Below, piece by piece: positions 25,985-34,272 of a stretch of DNA of 37,457 bases. The stretch spans positions 1-37,457 of the forward strand of contig CAZFER010000062.1 in NCBI GenBank assembly GCA_964517495.1, given 5' to 3'. Position 1 is the stretch's first letter; each line of letters begins with the position of its first letter. The position numbers and the translations under genes were made by a program. Under the pieces are notes generated by a model, which saw nothing but the letters and a program-made list of their open reading frames with translations, was not told the origin of the DNA and searched no databases. Source of the DNA: CAZFER01 sp964517495. Lineage in GTDB: Bacteria > Hinthialibacterota > Hinthialibacteria > Hinthialibacterales > Hinthialibacteraceae.

Positions 25985-27256
25985 TTATTGATTGTTACTA
26001 TTCTCTTCGATAAGCGCTTTGAAATCCTCACGAAAATATTTCATCGCGCTTTGCAGTGGTTCAACCGCACCAGGGGCCAGCGCACAAAAGGTATTACCCG
26101 GGCCTAATAATTTGCTTTGCAATTCCAAGCGCCCTAAATCCTTGTTTTGACCGTTGCCGGTTTCGATGGCATGCAATATTTTTTCAGTCCAAGGCAGCCC
26201 TTCCCGGCAGGGTGTACACCATCCGCATGATTCCTGTTTAAAGAAATGCATTAAGTTTTTTACCATGCCAACCACGCTGGTTTGATCATCCAGCACAATT
26301 ACGGTGCCGGTTCCAAGGCGGCTTCCCGCTTTCATGACATGGTCGTAATCCATGGGCAGATCAAAATGCTCTTCCACCAGAAAATGGGTGGATGCTCCAC
26401 CTGGAAGCGCACCACGGAATTTTAGACCTTCACGCATACCACCGGCGTGAACTTCGATTAGTTCACGCAAGGTGGTTCCCATGGGGAGTTCCCACACACC
26501 CGGATTATTCACTTTGCCGCTTACGCCGTAAAGTTTAGTTCCACCATCTTCGGTTTTGCTTAATGACGTGTACCAATCCGCCCCCTTCATCACGATATGT
26601 GGCACATTGAAGACGGTCTCCACATTATTAACCACAGTTGGCTTGCCAAACAAACCACTGGCTTGTGGAAACGGCGGTTTGGCGCGTGGCATCGCCGGTT
26701 TGCCTTCGAGCGCGTTGAGGAGGCCGGTCTCTTCACCACACATATAGCGCCCTGCGCTTATGTGGAGATGCATTTCCAGTGAGTAGCCTGAATCAAGAAT
26801 GTTTGTCCCTAAATATCCTGCTTGATAAGCCTTGTTAATCGCTTCTTGCAGCAACTGAGCACAATTACGATAGGCCCAGCGCAAAAAGATATAAGCAACA
26901 TTCGCTCCGATGGCATATGAACTAATGATGGTGCTTTCAATCATTTGATGGGGATCGCCTTCCATCAGCAGGCGGTCCTTGAAGGTGCCCGGTTCCATTT
27001 CATCGGCATTAACTACAAAATATTTTGGATAAGGAGCATCATCACCCAATGGAACAAATCCCCACTTGAAGGCGGTGGATACACCCGCCCCACCTCGTCC
27101 ACGCAGGTTGGCCTTTTTTACTTCTTCCTGAACCTGCTGTGGGGTCATCTCATGAAGCGCCTTGCGGAGTGCTTGATAGCCTCCTGCATTCTCATATTGC
27201 TCGAGAGTCAGTGGTGGTTGACCTTCATGTATATTTTGGGTTAATGGGCGTTCCAT
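25985..27256 (-). CDS. nuoF: NADH-quinone oxidoreductase subunit F (NADH- and FMN-binding)
   Basis: A 423-residue subunit where NADH is oxidised. The NADH/FMN region shows LRGRGGAGVSTAFKW and MEPGTFKDR, and YMCGEETGLLNALEGK. The N3 [4Fe-4S] cluster ligands are C344, C347, C350 and C391 (SCGWCTPCREG, later NTFCALAPGA). Length is near E. coli NuoF (445). It follows nuoE by two bases and ends against nuoG. Confidence 0.97.
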   Translation of the reverse strand: MERPLTQNIHEGQPPLTLEQYENAGGYQALRKALHEMTPQQVQEEVKKANLRGRGGAGVSTAFKWGFVPLGDDAPYPKYFVVNADEMEPGTFKDRLLMEGDPHQMIESTIISSYAIGANVAYIFLRWAYRNCAQLLQEAINKAYQAGYLGTNILDSGYSLEMHLHISAGRYMCGEETGLLNALEGKPAMPRAKPPFPQASGLFGKPTVVNNVETVFNVPHIVMKGADWYTSLSKTEDGGTKLYGVSGKVNNPGVWELPMGTTLRELIEVHAGGMREGLKFRGALPGGASTHFLVEEHFDLPMDYDHVMKAGSRLGTGTVIVLDDQTSVVGMVKNLMHFFKQESCGWCTPCREGLPWTEKILHAIETGNGQNKDLGRLELQSKLLGPGNTFCALAPGAVEPLQSAMKYFREDFKALIEENSNNQ

Positions 27257-27258
27257 AT

Positions 27259-27729
27259 TTAACTTTTCTTATAATACTCCAAAATTTCGTCCACTTTTTC
27301 CAGTGTTAAATCACGGTACAACGTCTCTTCAACCATCATGGCTGGGGCATGGTCGCATGTCCCCAGACAGGGAATGGGTAATAGGGTAAACAGACCATCT
27401 TCTGTGGTCCCACCAAATTTAATCCCTAGTCGTTTTTGCAGATGTTCATATATTGTTTCATATCCCAATATCCAACAACTTACGCTATCACAAAGTAAGA
27501 TGACATTTTTACCGACCGGTTGGCGAAAGATCAAGTTGTAAAATGTCGCCACTTGATCGACTTGAGTGGGTGACATTTCTAAATAGTCCGCCACATCCTG
27601 CACGCCTTCATCACTCACCCAACGCCGATGTTTATTCACAATTTTTAATGCATCGATACAGGCATTGTGCTTGTACGGAAAAGCATGAAGAGCGTCATCT
27701 ATTTCTTTTCGTTCTTGTTCAGTTAACAT
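27259..27729 (-). CDS. nuoE: NADH-quinone oxidoreductase subunit E
   Basis: A 156-residue thioredoxin-fold subunit with one [2Fe-2S] cluster (N1a). Ligands are C80 and C85 (CDSVSC) and C121 and C125 (CLGTC). The N-terminal helices contain VSDEGVQDVADYLEMSPTQVDQVATFY, a conserved family pattern. It binds NuoF. It starts 11 bases after the nuoCD stop. Confidence 0.96.
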   Translation of the reverse strand: MLTEQERKEIDDALHAFPYKHNACIDALKIVNKHRRWVSDEGVQDVADYLEMSPTQVDQVATFYNLIFRQPVGKNVILLCDSVSCWILGYETIYEHLQKRLGIKFGGTTEDGLFTLLPIPCLGTCDHAPAMMVEETLYRDLTLEKVDEILEYYKKS

Positions 27730-27740
27730 TCTTACCCTTT

Positions 27741-29495
27741 TTAACGATCAACATCCGCCAATACAAAATCAACACTTCCCAGAATCGCCAATAAATCAGG
27801 AACCATATGCCCTCGGCTGATGGCAGGGACCATTTGAATATGTGGAAATGAAGGCGCCCGTATTCGTGTACGATAGGAATGGGTGCCTCCATCGCTTACC
27901 AGGTAATAACCATTGTTTCCTTTCGTGGCTTCAATACCAAAAAAGGCTTCACCTTCCGGAATGACCGGCCCCCAGCTCACGTGGATAAAATGATTGATGA
28001 GCGTTTCAATATCTTTCATCGTATTTTGTTTCAAAGGGGGTGTGGTCAGAGGATGATCGGCTTTATATGGACCAACAGGCATAGTGTTAAGGCATTGTTC
28101 GATAATGCGCAGGCTTTGGCGCATCTCTTCGATTCTTACCTCGGCTCTGGCATAACAATCGCCTGCATCGGCTGTGGGGATATCAAATTCGAATTGTTCA
28201 AAACCTGAATAGGGACGTTTTTTACGGAAATCCCAATCAAAACCCGTGGCGCGCAAACCCGGACCAGTTACGCCCCATTCGATAGCTTCTTCTGTATTAT
28301 AGGCACCGATACCTTTGGTCCTTTGTTGAAAAATAGCATTATTCATGACTAATTTGTCGTATTCATCCAATTTCTTGGGAAACATATCAATAAACTCGCG
28401 AATGATGCGATCCCAACCGGTGGGCAGATCCTGAGCGACACCACCAATGCGAAACCAATTGGGATGCATCCGTCCACCACAAATGGCTTCGACGATATCA
28501 AAGATGCGTTCCCGATCAGAAAACATATAAAAGACAGGTGAAATTTGGCCGATATCTTGTGCAAAGGTTCCATACCAAACCAAATGGCTGGCAATCCGGA
28601 ATAACTCAGACATCATAATACGAATGACTTTAACACGATCAGGGACTTCTATACCCGCCAATGTTTCCACCGCCAGCACATAAGCGAAGTTATTCATCAC
28701 TCCACCAAGATAATCCACCCGGTCTGTATAAGGGATATAGGTATGCCAGCTTTGCCTTTCCCCCATTTTTTCCGCCCCTCGATGATGAAATCCTATATCG
28801 GGTATGGCATCGATAATTTCTTCACCGTCCAATTGCATGATGATGCGCAATACACCGTGTGTGCCTGGATGTTGTGGGCCTAAATTAAGAAACATGAATT
28901 CTGATTGTTCGCTTTGCCTTTCAAGGCCCCATTCTTCCGGTTTGAATTGTAGTGCTTTTTGTTCTCGATCCTGCTTATCTTCAGGCAATTGAAACGGTCC
29001 CATCTCTGTAGCCCGGGCAGGATGGTCCTTTCGTAAAGGATGACCTCTCCAGGTTGATGGCATCAATATTCGCTTTAGATGAGGGTGATTGTCAAAGTTA
29101 ATTCCAAACATATCCCACACTTCACGTTCATACCAATCGGCGTTTAACCATTGATCCGTTATGCTTGGCAAAGAGGGTTTGTTTTCATCCAAGGATACTT
29201 TTAGACGAATATCTGCATTTCGATCGAAAGAAAGCAAATGATATACAACCGTGAATTCACCTGTAGCGAATTCGGATTTGTTTTTGCGGGTTCGCTCATC
29301 AATGGCGGTCAAATCATAAAGCATAGGGTAGGGAGCACTTACCCCCTGTTTTAAATAGCGCAAAACCTGTTTTATTTGACTCGATTCAACCCAGAGCGTA
29401 GGTATCCCATCACAGGTTTGTTGTTCTCCAAGAATTGCACCATTGAAGTGGTCTTGCATTTCTCTTTTTATTATATTATTTGTTTTATCAACCAT
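27741..29495 (-). CDS. nuoCD: NADH-quinone oxidoreductase fused subunits C and D
   Basis: A 584-residue fusion. Residues up to about 180 are NuoC-like, with WYEREVWDMFGINFDNHPHLKRILM. The rest is NuoD-like (49-kDa subunit): LNLGPQHPGTHGVLR, PDIGFHHRGAEKMGE and, at the end, DLLAILGSVDFVLADVDR. NuoD lines the quinone-binding site with NuoB and NuoH. The fusion is standard in the E. coli-type complex I (about 600 residues there) but these are separate genes in many bacteria. Confidence 0.97.
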   Translation of the reverse strand: MVDKTNNIIKREMQDHFNGAILGEQQTCDGIPTLWVESSQIKQVLRYLKQGVSAPYPMLYDLTAIDERTRKNKSEFATGEFTVVYHLLSFDRNADIRLKVSLDENKPSLPSITDQWLNADWYEREVWDMFGINFDNHPHLKRILMPSTWRGHPLRKDHPARATEMGPFQLPEDKQDREQKALQFKPEEWGLERQSEQSEFMFLNLGPQHPGTHGVLRIIMQLDGEEIIDAIPDIGFHHRGAEKMGERQSWHTYIPYTDRVDYLGGVMNNFAYVLAVETLAGIEVPDRVKVIRIMMSELFRIASHLVWYGTFAQDIGQISPVFYMFSDRERIFDIVEAICGGRMHPNWFRIGGVAQDLPTGWDRIIREFIDMFPKKLDEYDKLVMNNAIFQQRTKGIGAYNTEEAIEWGVTGPGLRATGFDWDFRKKRPYSGFEQFEFDIPTADAGDCYARAEVRIEEMRQSLRIIEQCLNTMPVGPYKADHPLTTPPLKQNTMKDIETLINHFIHVSWGPVIPEGEAFFGIEATKGNNGYYLVSDGGTHSYRTRIRAPSFPHIQMVPAISRGHMVPDLLAILGSVDFVLADVDR

Positions 29496-29509
29496 ATAAA
29501 ATGTCTATA

Positions 29510-30169
29510 TCAAATATGATCAGGGGTTCGTAGTTGTTTTACTTTCTTGCGTTCTTCACGGTGCAGATCACGCTGGCTGGTTTTTTCTCCTTTTACGATT
29601 CCTTGTGGTCCAACCCACCAACTCAGCGGTCTACGCTCTTTTCCAACAGATTCGCGTAATAAAGTGAGCCCTTCCATAAAGGCATCCGGACGAGGGGGAC
29701 AACCTGGCACATAGATATCCACGGGTAGAAATTTATCCACACCCTGGACTACGCTGTAAATGTCATACATTCCACCGGAATTGGCACACGAGCCCATCGA
29801 AATCACCCAGCGTGGTTCCATCATTTGATCGTATAAGCGGCGAATCACAGGAGCCATTTTAATGAACACGGTTCCTGCAATAACAATCACATCCGCTTCG
29901 CGTGGGGTGCCGCGGATCACTTCCGCCCCAAAGCGGGCTATATCGTATTTGCTGGTTAAACTCGTTGCCATTTCCACATAACAACATGACAAGCCAAAGT
30001 TAAACGGCCACATTGAATTCTTCCTGCCCCATGCAATTAAATCTTGCAGGCGCGAAAGAACCATGGTATTAGCCATTGTTTCCTGGAAAGAACCATCACC
30101 CGCATTCTCGGCGGTGAATGGTGTCGTGTCGGGTTGAAATTCCGATGGTTGACTGAACCACCAGCGCAT
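29510..30169 (-). CDS. nuoB: NADH-quinone oxidoreductase subunit B
   Basis: A 219-residue subunit bearing the terminal [4Fe-4S] cluster N2, which reduces quinone. Ligands are the adjacent C62-C63 (GLSCCYVEM), C128 (MGSCANSGGMYD) and C157 (VPGCPPRP). The C-terminal GKERRPLSWWVG and LRTPDHI segments closely follow E. coli NuoB. It lies 20 bases after nuoA. Confidence 0.97.
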   Translation of the reverse strand: MRWWFSQPSEFQPDTTPFTAENAGDGSFQETMANTMVLSRLQDLIAWGRKNSMWPFNFGLSCCYVEMATSLTSKYDIARFGAEVIRGTPREADVIVIAGTVFIKMAPVIRRLYDQMMEPRWVISMGSCANSGGMYDIYSVVQGVDKFLPVDIYVPGCPPRPDAFMEGLTLLRESVGKERRPLSWWVGPQGIVKGEKTSQRDLHREERKKVKQLRTPDHI

Positions 30170-30189
30170 GAAATAACTCCTTTAAACTC

Positions 30190-30558
30190 TTATTTTTTAG
30201 CGATATCCAATGCTCCGCTGCCCCATTCATATATTAACGCAACGGCAAGAATGAGAATAAATACACCTGCTGCAGCGAATCCACCCCATCCGGCATCGGG
30301 AGTAGCAATGGCCCATGCAAATAAAAAAACCGCTTCTAAATCAAATATAACAAACAGGATCGCAATGACATAAAACTGAGATGAATATCGCTGGCGAGCC
30401 ATCCCCGTTGTTTTGATTCCAGATTCGTATGGTTTGTGGGTTTCCCGGCCATTGTGTCGCTCTCCTAAAAGGGAAGAAATCACGACCATACCACAAACCA
30501 GACCAACGACAGCCAAACTGTAAATCAAAAAGGACCATTCAATATAAGATTGTTCCAT
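30190..30558 (-). CDS. nuoA: NADH-quinone oxidoreductase subunit A
   Basis: A 122-residue three-helix membrane subunit and first gene of the nuo operon. The family loop YESGIKTTGMARQRYSSQFYVIAILFVIFDLEAVFLFAWA is present, seen here as YESGI and FDLEAVF marks. I place the start at ATG 30558 (MEQSYIEWSF) because an upstream in-frame start at 30651 adds 31 hydrophilic residues absent from the family. The ribosome-binding site is weak (AGGTTGG). Confidence 0.92.
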   Translation of the reverse strand: MEQSYIEWSFLIYSLAVVGLVCGMVVISSLLGERHNGRETHKPYESGIKTTGMARQRYSSQFYVIAILFVIFDLEAVFLFAWAIATPDAGWGGFAAAGVFILILAVALIYEWGSGALDIAKK

Positions 30559-30767
30559 ATGTTCCAACCTGATTAGAACTCCCTGATTAAAAAGCGGCCT
30601 GTTCGTGAAATGAAAGCAGGTTCGCGCCTTATTCGTACCAATAATTGTCAAAATGCAAAAAAATGAAACGCTTGATTGTTTGATTCAAGTTAGAAAATAT
30701 GTAAAGAATACACGCAGACTGATGTGAGACGTGGAAGTTGTTTTATTGAATTTATGTGTGTGCTAAG

Positions 30768-30796
30768 CATATACATATATTATATCATAACTTCAA
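30768..30796 (-). promoter_or_regulatory. Candidate nuo operon promoter
   Basis: On the minus strand TTGAAG (30796-30791) is followed after 17 bases by TATATG (30773-30768). Each matches 4 of 6 consensus positions. The leader to nuoA would be about 200 bases. The -35 box lies inside a 10-base inverted repeat, which would suit an operator. Tentative. Confidence 0.35.
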
Positions 30797-30828
30797 ATTA
30801 AATCGTAAATGGTCAGCCATTTGAAGTT
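30789..30828. repeat. 10-base perfect inverted repeat with nested hairpin
   Basis: AACTTCAAAT (30789-30798) and ATTTGAAGTT (30819-30828) are exact reverse complements separated by 20 bases. A second hairpin, AAATGG-TCAG-CCATTT (30807-30822), is nested and partly overlapping, so the two could be alternative structures. It covers the candidate -35 box for nuo. Confidence 0.55.
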
Positions 30829-30835
30829 CCATTCC

Positions 30836-30855
30836 CCTCCCAAAATTGAGGGAGG
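30836..30855. repeat. Hairpin CCTCCC/GGGAGG
   Basis: CCTCCC (30836-30841) and GGGAGG (30850-30855) form a six-base GC-rich stem with an eight-base loop. There is no T-run on either strand, so it is not a classical terminator. Confidence 0.45.
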
Positions 30856-30957
30856 TATAGTGGGGCCAATTATAGGTTTTCTCTTGCTTTCCACTTCACA
30901 TGATAGACATGTCTCATGGAATCAATGAATAAAAAATTCACTTACTTTGATTGAATT

Positions 30958-30998
30958 ATCCTATGAGTATAGGTCCAATCTTTTCCGATTGGATTGTT
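30958..30998. repeat. Two adjacent hairpins with T-rich tail on the plus strand
   Basis: CCTAT-GAGT-ATAGG is directly followed by TCCAATC-TTTTCC-GATTGGA (30974-30993), then TTGTTTT. The tail makes it terminator-like only when read on the plus strand, yet both flanking genes read leftward. It may mark the end of an unannotated plus-strand transcript or be a processed RNA structure. Confidence 0.45.
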
Positions 30999-31132
30999 TT
31001 ATCAAACAATTTTTCAATTATTTCAAAGCGCATGAACATGAATAGCCTAATAAACATTTAAGCAATAGTGAAAATTTTACCCCTTTAACTCTGTCTTGTA
31101 AATGGTGCATTTAACGAACCACGTTATATTCA

Positions 31133-32149
31133 TCATTCCCATTCCAGCATAGCTTTTACCACATTTGTTTCCGGTGCTAACCAATTTGGAAATTCTGAAA
31201 TCAGCTCATCACGTTTCACTCGTTGAGTAATCCATGGGGTGGTGTCGATTTTTCCATCTTCCAACAGTTGAATGATGCGTTTGAAATCATCTCCTTTGGC
31301 ATTGCGGCTGCTCATCAAGGTGACTTCTCGGCGGTGGAATTCCTGATCGTTAAATGTGATATCACCTTGATAGAAACCAACAAAAACTATTCGGCCACCA
31401 TTTGCGATGGATTGAAACGTCGTTGTCATTGATTTTGGATTCCCTGTACAGTCAAAAATGACGTTTGGTAGGTGACCATAATGTTGTTTGCAGAATTGAT
31501 TTAAATCGGTGGAAGGATCAAGGCAATGCTTTAATCCCAAACCATTCATGCAGAATTCCAGTCGTTTGGGATTTCCCTCCACCACGATAATTCTGGTCTC
31601 TGCAACTTGCGCAAATTCAATCGTGGAGAGCCCAATCGGGCCGGCTCCACGGATTAGCACCACTTCATCTTTTTTAAGGTTTGCTCGTTGAACGGCATGC
31701 GCACCGATTCCAAGTGTCTCAACAAGTGCAAGTTGTTCTAAAGTTAAAGTGTCGGATTTGTGTAACTTTGTAATGGGCACTTCAAATTGATCGCACATCC
31801 CCCCATCCAAATGAACACCCAACACCTTTAGACTTTCACAACAATTGGTTTTACCTTGCTTGCACGCAATACATTCACCGCAATTGAGATAAGGTTCCAC
31901 TGCGCAACGGTCGCCTGCCTTTAGTCCCAGTGTATTCTCTGAAATATCAATTATTTCAACACCCAGCTCGTGGCCAAGAATCCTGGGATAAGAAAAGAAA
32001 GGTTGAGTTCCTTCAAACGCATGAAGATCCGTGCCACAGATGCCAATGCGATGAACCCTGACCAATGCATGGTCTGGTTTGATTAAATGCGATGATTCAA
32101 TGTCTTTCGATTTGAATTCTCCTGGATTTTCTAACACAAGTGCTTCCAT
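31133..32149 (-). CDS. Zinc-dependent medium-chain dehydrogenase
   Basis: A 338-residue MDR-superfamily alcohol/polyol dehydrogenase. Catalytic zinc ligands are placed at C38 (GICGTD) and H60-E61 (GHE). Structural zinc ligands are C90, C93, C96 and C104. The NAD(P)-binding motif GAGPIG lies at 168-173. It resembles dehydrogenases acting on sugar acids, polyols or threonine, such as the RspB/LgoD type; the substrate is not readable. Only 51 bases separate it from the upstream symporter gene, so the two probably form an uptake-and-oxidation operon for one sugar-like compound. Confidence 0.9.
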   Translation of the reverse strand: MEALVLENPGEFKSKDIESSHLIKPDHALVRVHRIGICGTDLHAFEGTQPFFSYPRILGHELGVEIIDISENTLGLKAGDRCAVEPYLNCGECIACKQGKTNCCESLKVLGVHLDGGMCDQFEVPITKLHKSDTLTLEQLALVETLGIGAHAVQRANLKKDEVVLIRGAGPIGLSTIEFAQVAETRIIVVEGNPKRLEFCMNGLGLKHCLDPSTDLNQFCKQHYGHLPNVIFDCTGNPKSMTTTFQSIANGGRIVFVGFYQGDITFNDQEFHRREVTLMSSRNAKGDDFKRIIQLLEDGKIDTTPWITQRVKRDELISEFPNWLAPETNVVKAMLEWE

Positions 32150-32200
32150 TGAATGTCATTCCTTCATGATTTCGGTTTGTGAATCATCATATAATATCAC

Positions 32201-33814
32201 TTAATGGAAAATACTATAAAGCACAGCCATTAGTATCAATAGCAGAGCCGCTCCGATTCGTGGATCACTCGGTCGTGTTAACTTTTCTTTGAATATGACA
32301 TGAAGAGGATTACCCCATACTCGCTCTTCAACTTGTTCAGGAGCCGGTCGAGGAGTCAATAAACTGGTTACAATAAATATCACGCTGCAAATGCAAAATC
32401 CCCACCATGCCTGCATCATGAAGGGAATCCCTAACCTTTCTGTAATCCATTGGGTCTCACCTATCACAGGCAGATCGATCATAAAAGCTATGAGCCCAAA
32501 ACTTAATCCAGCAATTAAGGTGGTCATCGCGGCATGCTTTGTGCCCCGTTTCCAAAAGGCACCCCAAATGAAGACGGTTGTAATGGGTGGAGCGAGAAAC
32601 TGAGCGGGCATTTTATTAATCGCTTCAAAGATACTTCCAAATTTATCTCCTTGGGTTGACCACAACATGGCTAGGATCATTACGATCACAGCACTCACCC
32701 GGCCTGTGCGGACTTTGTTTTTATCGGAAATATCCGCTTTGATACGGCCAACAATATCCATCGCCACCAAGGTCCCTGAACTGTTTAATGCTGCCGCTAT
32801 TGTACTCATCAAAGCCGCCAGTAATGCTGCTGCGATAAGCCCTTTCATGCCCGTTGGGATGAGCTCATTAATTAAAACAGGGAGGGCTTGTTTGGCATCT
32901 CCTCCAATTAAATCCTGGTATAAAACATACCCCAGCACACCGGGCAATACCATAATAAAGACTGGGAGAATTTTCAGTAAACCTGCAAACAGAGCTCCCT
33001 TTTGACCTTGTTCCTGATCCCGAGCTCCTAAAACACGTTGGACAATCGTCTGATCTGAACACCAATACCAAACCCCTAATATGGGATAGCCCAGCCAAAA
33101 GGCGTACCAATTGTATCCATGCTGATTATTCGATTGGAGCATACTCAATTGTTCTGATTTGATGGATCCTTTGAAATCGGCAAATGAATGGATGTTATGC
33201 TCAGGCAACGCAACGATGGCGTATAACGTCACTGCAACCGCTCCAAATAATAGAATCACTGTTTGTATGGTCTCCGTGACAACCACCGCTTTTAACCCCC
33301 CAATCACGGTATATATCGCGGTGATAATTGAAATAATGAGGATGGATGTGACAACATCCACATTAAAAAAACCTTTTAAAAGAGCGGCTCCCGCATAAAG
33401 GCTGATTCCAATATGAATAAGAAGCACGGCCATCAGTGCCATAATAGCCATAATGGTTCGTGCTTCGGGGCAATAGCGCTTCTCCAAATATTCAGGTAAG
33501 GTGGAAATATTGAATTTGAAATAAAAGGGCGTAAAAACCAAAGCCAATAGGATTAGCGTGAAGGTTGCCATCCACTCAAAGTTGCCAATCACAAGCCCAT
33601 GTTGATATCCACCTTCCGCCAATCCAACTAAGTGGATGGTTGATATGTTGGAAGCAAATAGAGCCGCTCCAACCACAGGCCACTTCAATGATCGTCCTGC
33701 CAAAAAATACATTTCTCCCGTTAATTTTTGCTTTCTTACCGATAGCAACCCCACAATCGTGATTCCAACCAAATAGATGACAATAACAACAAGATCAAAC
33801 AGTGGTATGTTCAT
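32201..33814 (-). CDS. Sodium/solute symporter (SSS/SLC5 family)
   Basis: A 537-residue inner-membrane transporter with about 13-14 helices. Family marks are EMYFLAGRSLKWPVVGAALFASNIST near the N-terminus, TAIYTVIGGLKAVVVTETIQ, and WCSDQTIVQRVLGAR. The sequence is SGLT-like, so a sugar, sugar alcohol or related solute is the likely substrate. GGAG lies 8 bases before the start. It is the first gene of a pair with the zinc dehydrogenase. An AT-rich 10-base inverted repeat sits about 20-50 bases upstream of its start. Confidence 0.94.
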   Translation of the reverse strand: MNIPLFDLVVIVIYLVGITIVGLLSVRKQKLTGEMYFLAGRSLKWPVVGAALFASNISTIHLVGLAEGGYQHGLVIGNFEWMATFTLILLALVFTPFYFKFNISTLPEYLEKRYCPEARTIMAIMALMAVLLIHIGISLYAGAALLKGFFNVDVVTSILIISIITAIYTVIGGLKAVVVTETIQTVILLFGAVAVTLYAIVALPEHNIHSFADFKGSIKSEQLSMLQSNNQHGYNWYAFWLGYPILGVWYWCSDQTIVQRVLGARDQEQGQKGALFAGLLKILPVFIMVLPGVLGYVLYQDLIGGDAKQALPVLINELIPTGMKGLIAAALLAALMSTIAAALNSSGTLVAMDIVGRIKADISDKNKVRTGRVSAVIVMILAMLWSTQGDKFGSIFEAINKMPAQFLAPPITTVFIWGAFWKRGTKHAAMTTLIAGLSFGLIAFMIDLPVIGETQWITERLGIPFMMQAWWGFCICSVIFIVTSLLTPRPAPEQVEERVWGNPLHVIFKEKLTRPSDPRIGAALLLILMAVLYSIFH

Positions 33815-33831
33815 CCCATTTCTCCAAAAAA

Positions 33832-33862
33832 AATTTAAATACCATGTTTTGATATTTAAATT
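33832..33862. repeat. 10-base AT-rich inverted repeat upstream of the symporter
   Basis: AATTTAAATA (33832-33841) and TATTTAAATT (33853-33862) are exact reverse complements with an 11-base spacer. Position just upstream of the symporter start suggests an operator for the symporter-dehydrogenase operon. Confidence 0.5.
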
Positions 33863-33900
33863 CTTGTATTATGACAGTGCAGCAAAAAGGCGTGTAGGGT

Positions 33901-33932
33901 GGTTAAAAAATTCGACGTGTGCATTTTTAACC
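33901..33932. repeat. 9-base inverted repeat
   Basis: GGTTAAAAA (33901-33909) and TTTTTAACC (33924-33932) are exact reverse complements with a 14-base spacer. It lies just past the stop of the 24-codon remnant frame on the minus strand, where it could act as an old terminator. Confidence 0.4.
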
Positions 33933-34192
33933 CACTATCTCGATTTCAACCCATACAGGGTGCGGGGATCCTGCATGCCCGTCATACACGCCAACCCAGC
34001 TACTTCCATCCACTCATTGGCAACACACTAACCTGTTTAACTCACCTTCTACACCTACCCTGCGGATCACAGTAGAGATCAGAGACGAACTCTACAATAG
34101 CATGATGTGTTACCTTCTGGCATCTGATTTGGTTTTATATCACTTTTTCAAAATAACTGGTGCCTTCAAGGTAAATATTAATTAATACAGGG

Positions 34193-34220
34193 TTGACACA
34201 ATTGGCTATTTGGCTAAAAT
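34193..34220 (+). promoter_or_regulatory. Promoter of the FMN-reductase-like gene
   Basis: TTGACA (34193-34198) and TAAAAT (34215-34220) are separated by 16 bases, a strong sigma-70-type match. The start codon is about 45 bases after the predicted transcription start. Confidence 0.72.
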
Positions 34221-34225
34221 GCCAA
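34202..34225. promoter_or_regulatory. TTGGC-repeat operator candidate
   Basis: TTGGC-N3-TTGGC (34202-34214) is followed by the inverted GCCAA (34221-34225), lying across the promoter spacer and -10 box. The same TTGGC-N3-TTGGC arrangement recurs before the permease at 35093. A repressor bound here would block the promoter. Confidence 0.4.
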
Positions 34226-34272
34226 GTAGGTATTTGCTTATTTTTCACTACATCTAAAATGGGAGAAAAATC

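Larger units (their letters stand above)
30559..31132. other. 574-base non-coding region, hairpin-rich, upstream of nuo
   Basis: No gene was found between nuoA and the dehydrogenase gene; both neighbours read leftward. The region holds several perfect inverted repeats between 30789 and 30993, listed separately, and a possible nuo promoter. It could contain the nuo leader and control sites, the terminator of the dehydrogenase operon, or a small RNA. No tRNA or known riboswitch shape was recognised. Confidence 0.5.
33815..34192. other. Intergenic region between divergent operons
   Basis: This region separates the leftward symporter gene from the rightward FMN-reductase gene. It holds two perfect inverted repeats (33832-33862 and 33901-33932) and a 24-codon minus-strand frame (34009-33935, MEVAGLACMTGMQDPRTLYG then LKSR) preceded closely by a stop. 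That frame may be a decayed gene tail. The rest shows nothing I can name. Confidence 0.45.

Noticed and set aside
30646..30651. Perfect TTGACA on the minus strand upstream of nuoA
   Set aside because: The expected -10 position is GC-rich (AAGGCG), so no promoter can be supported.
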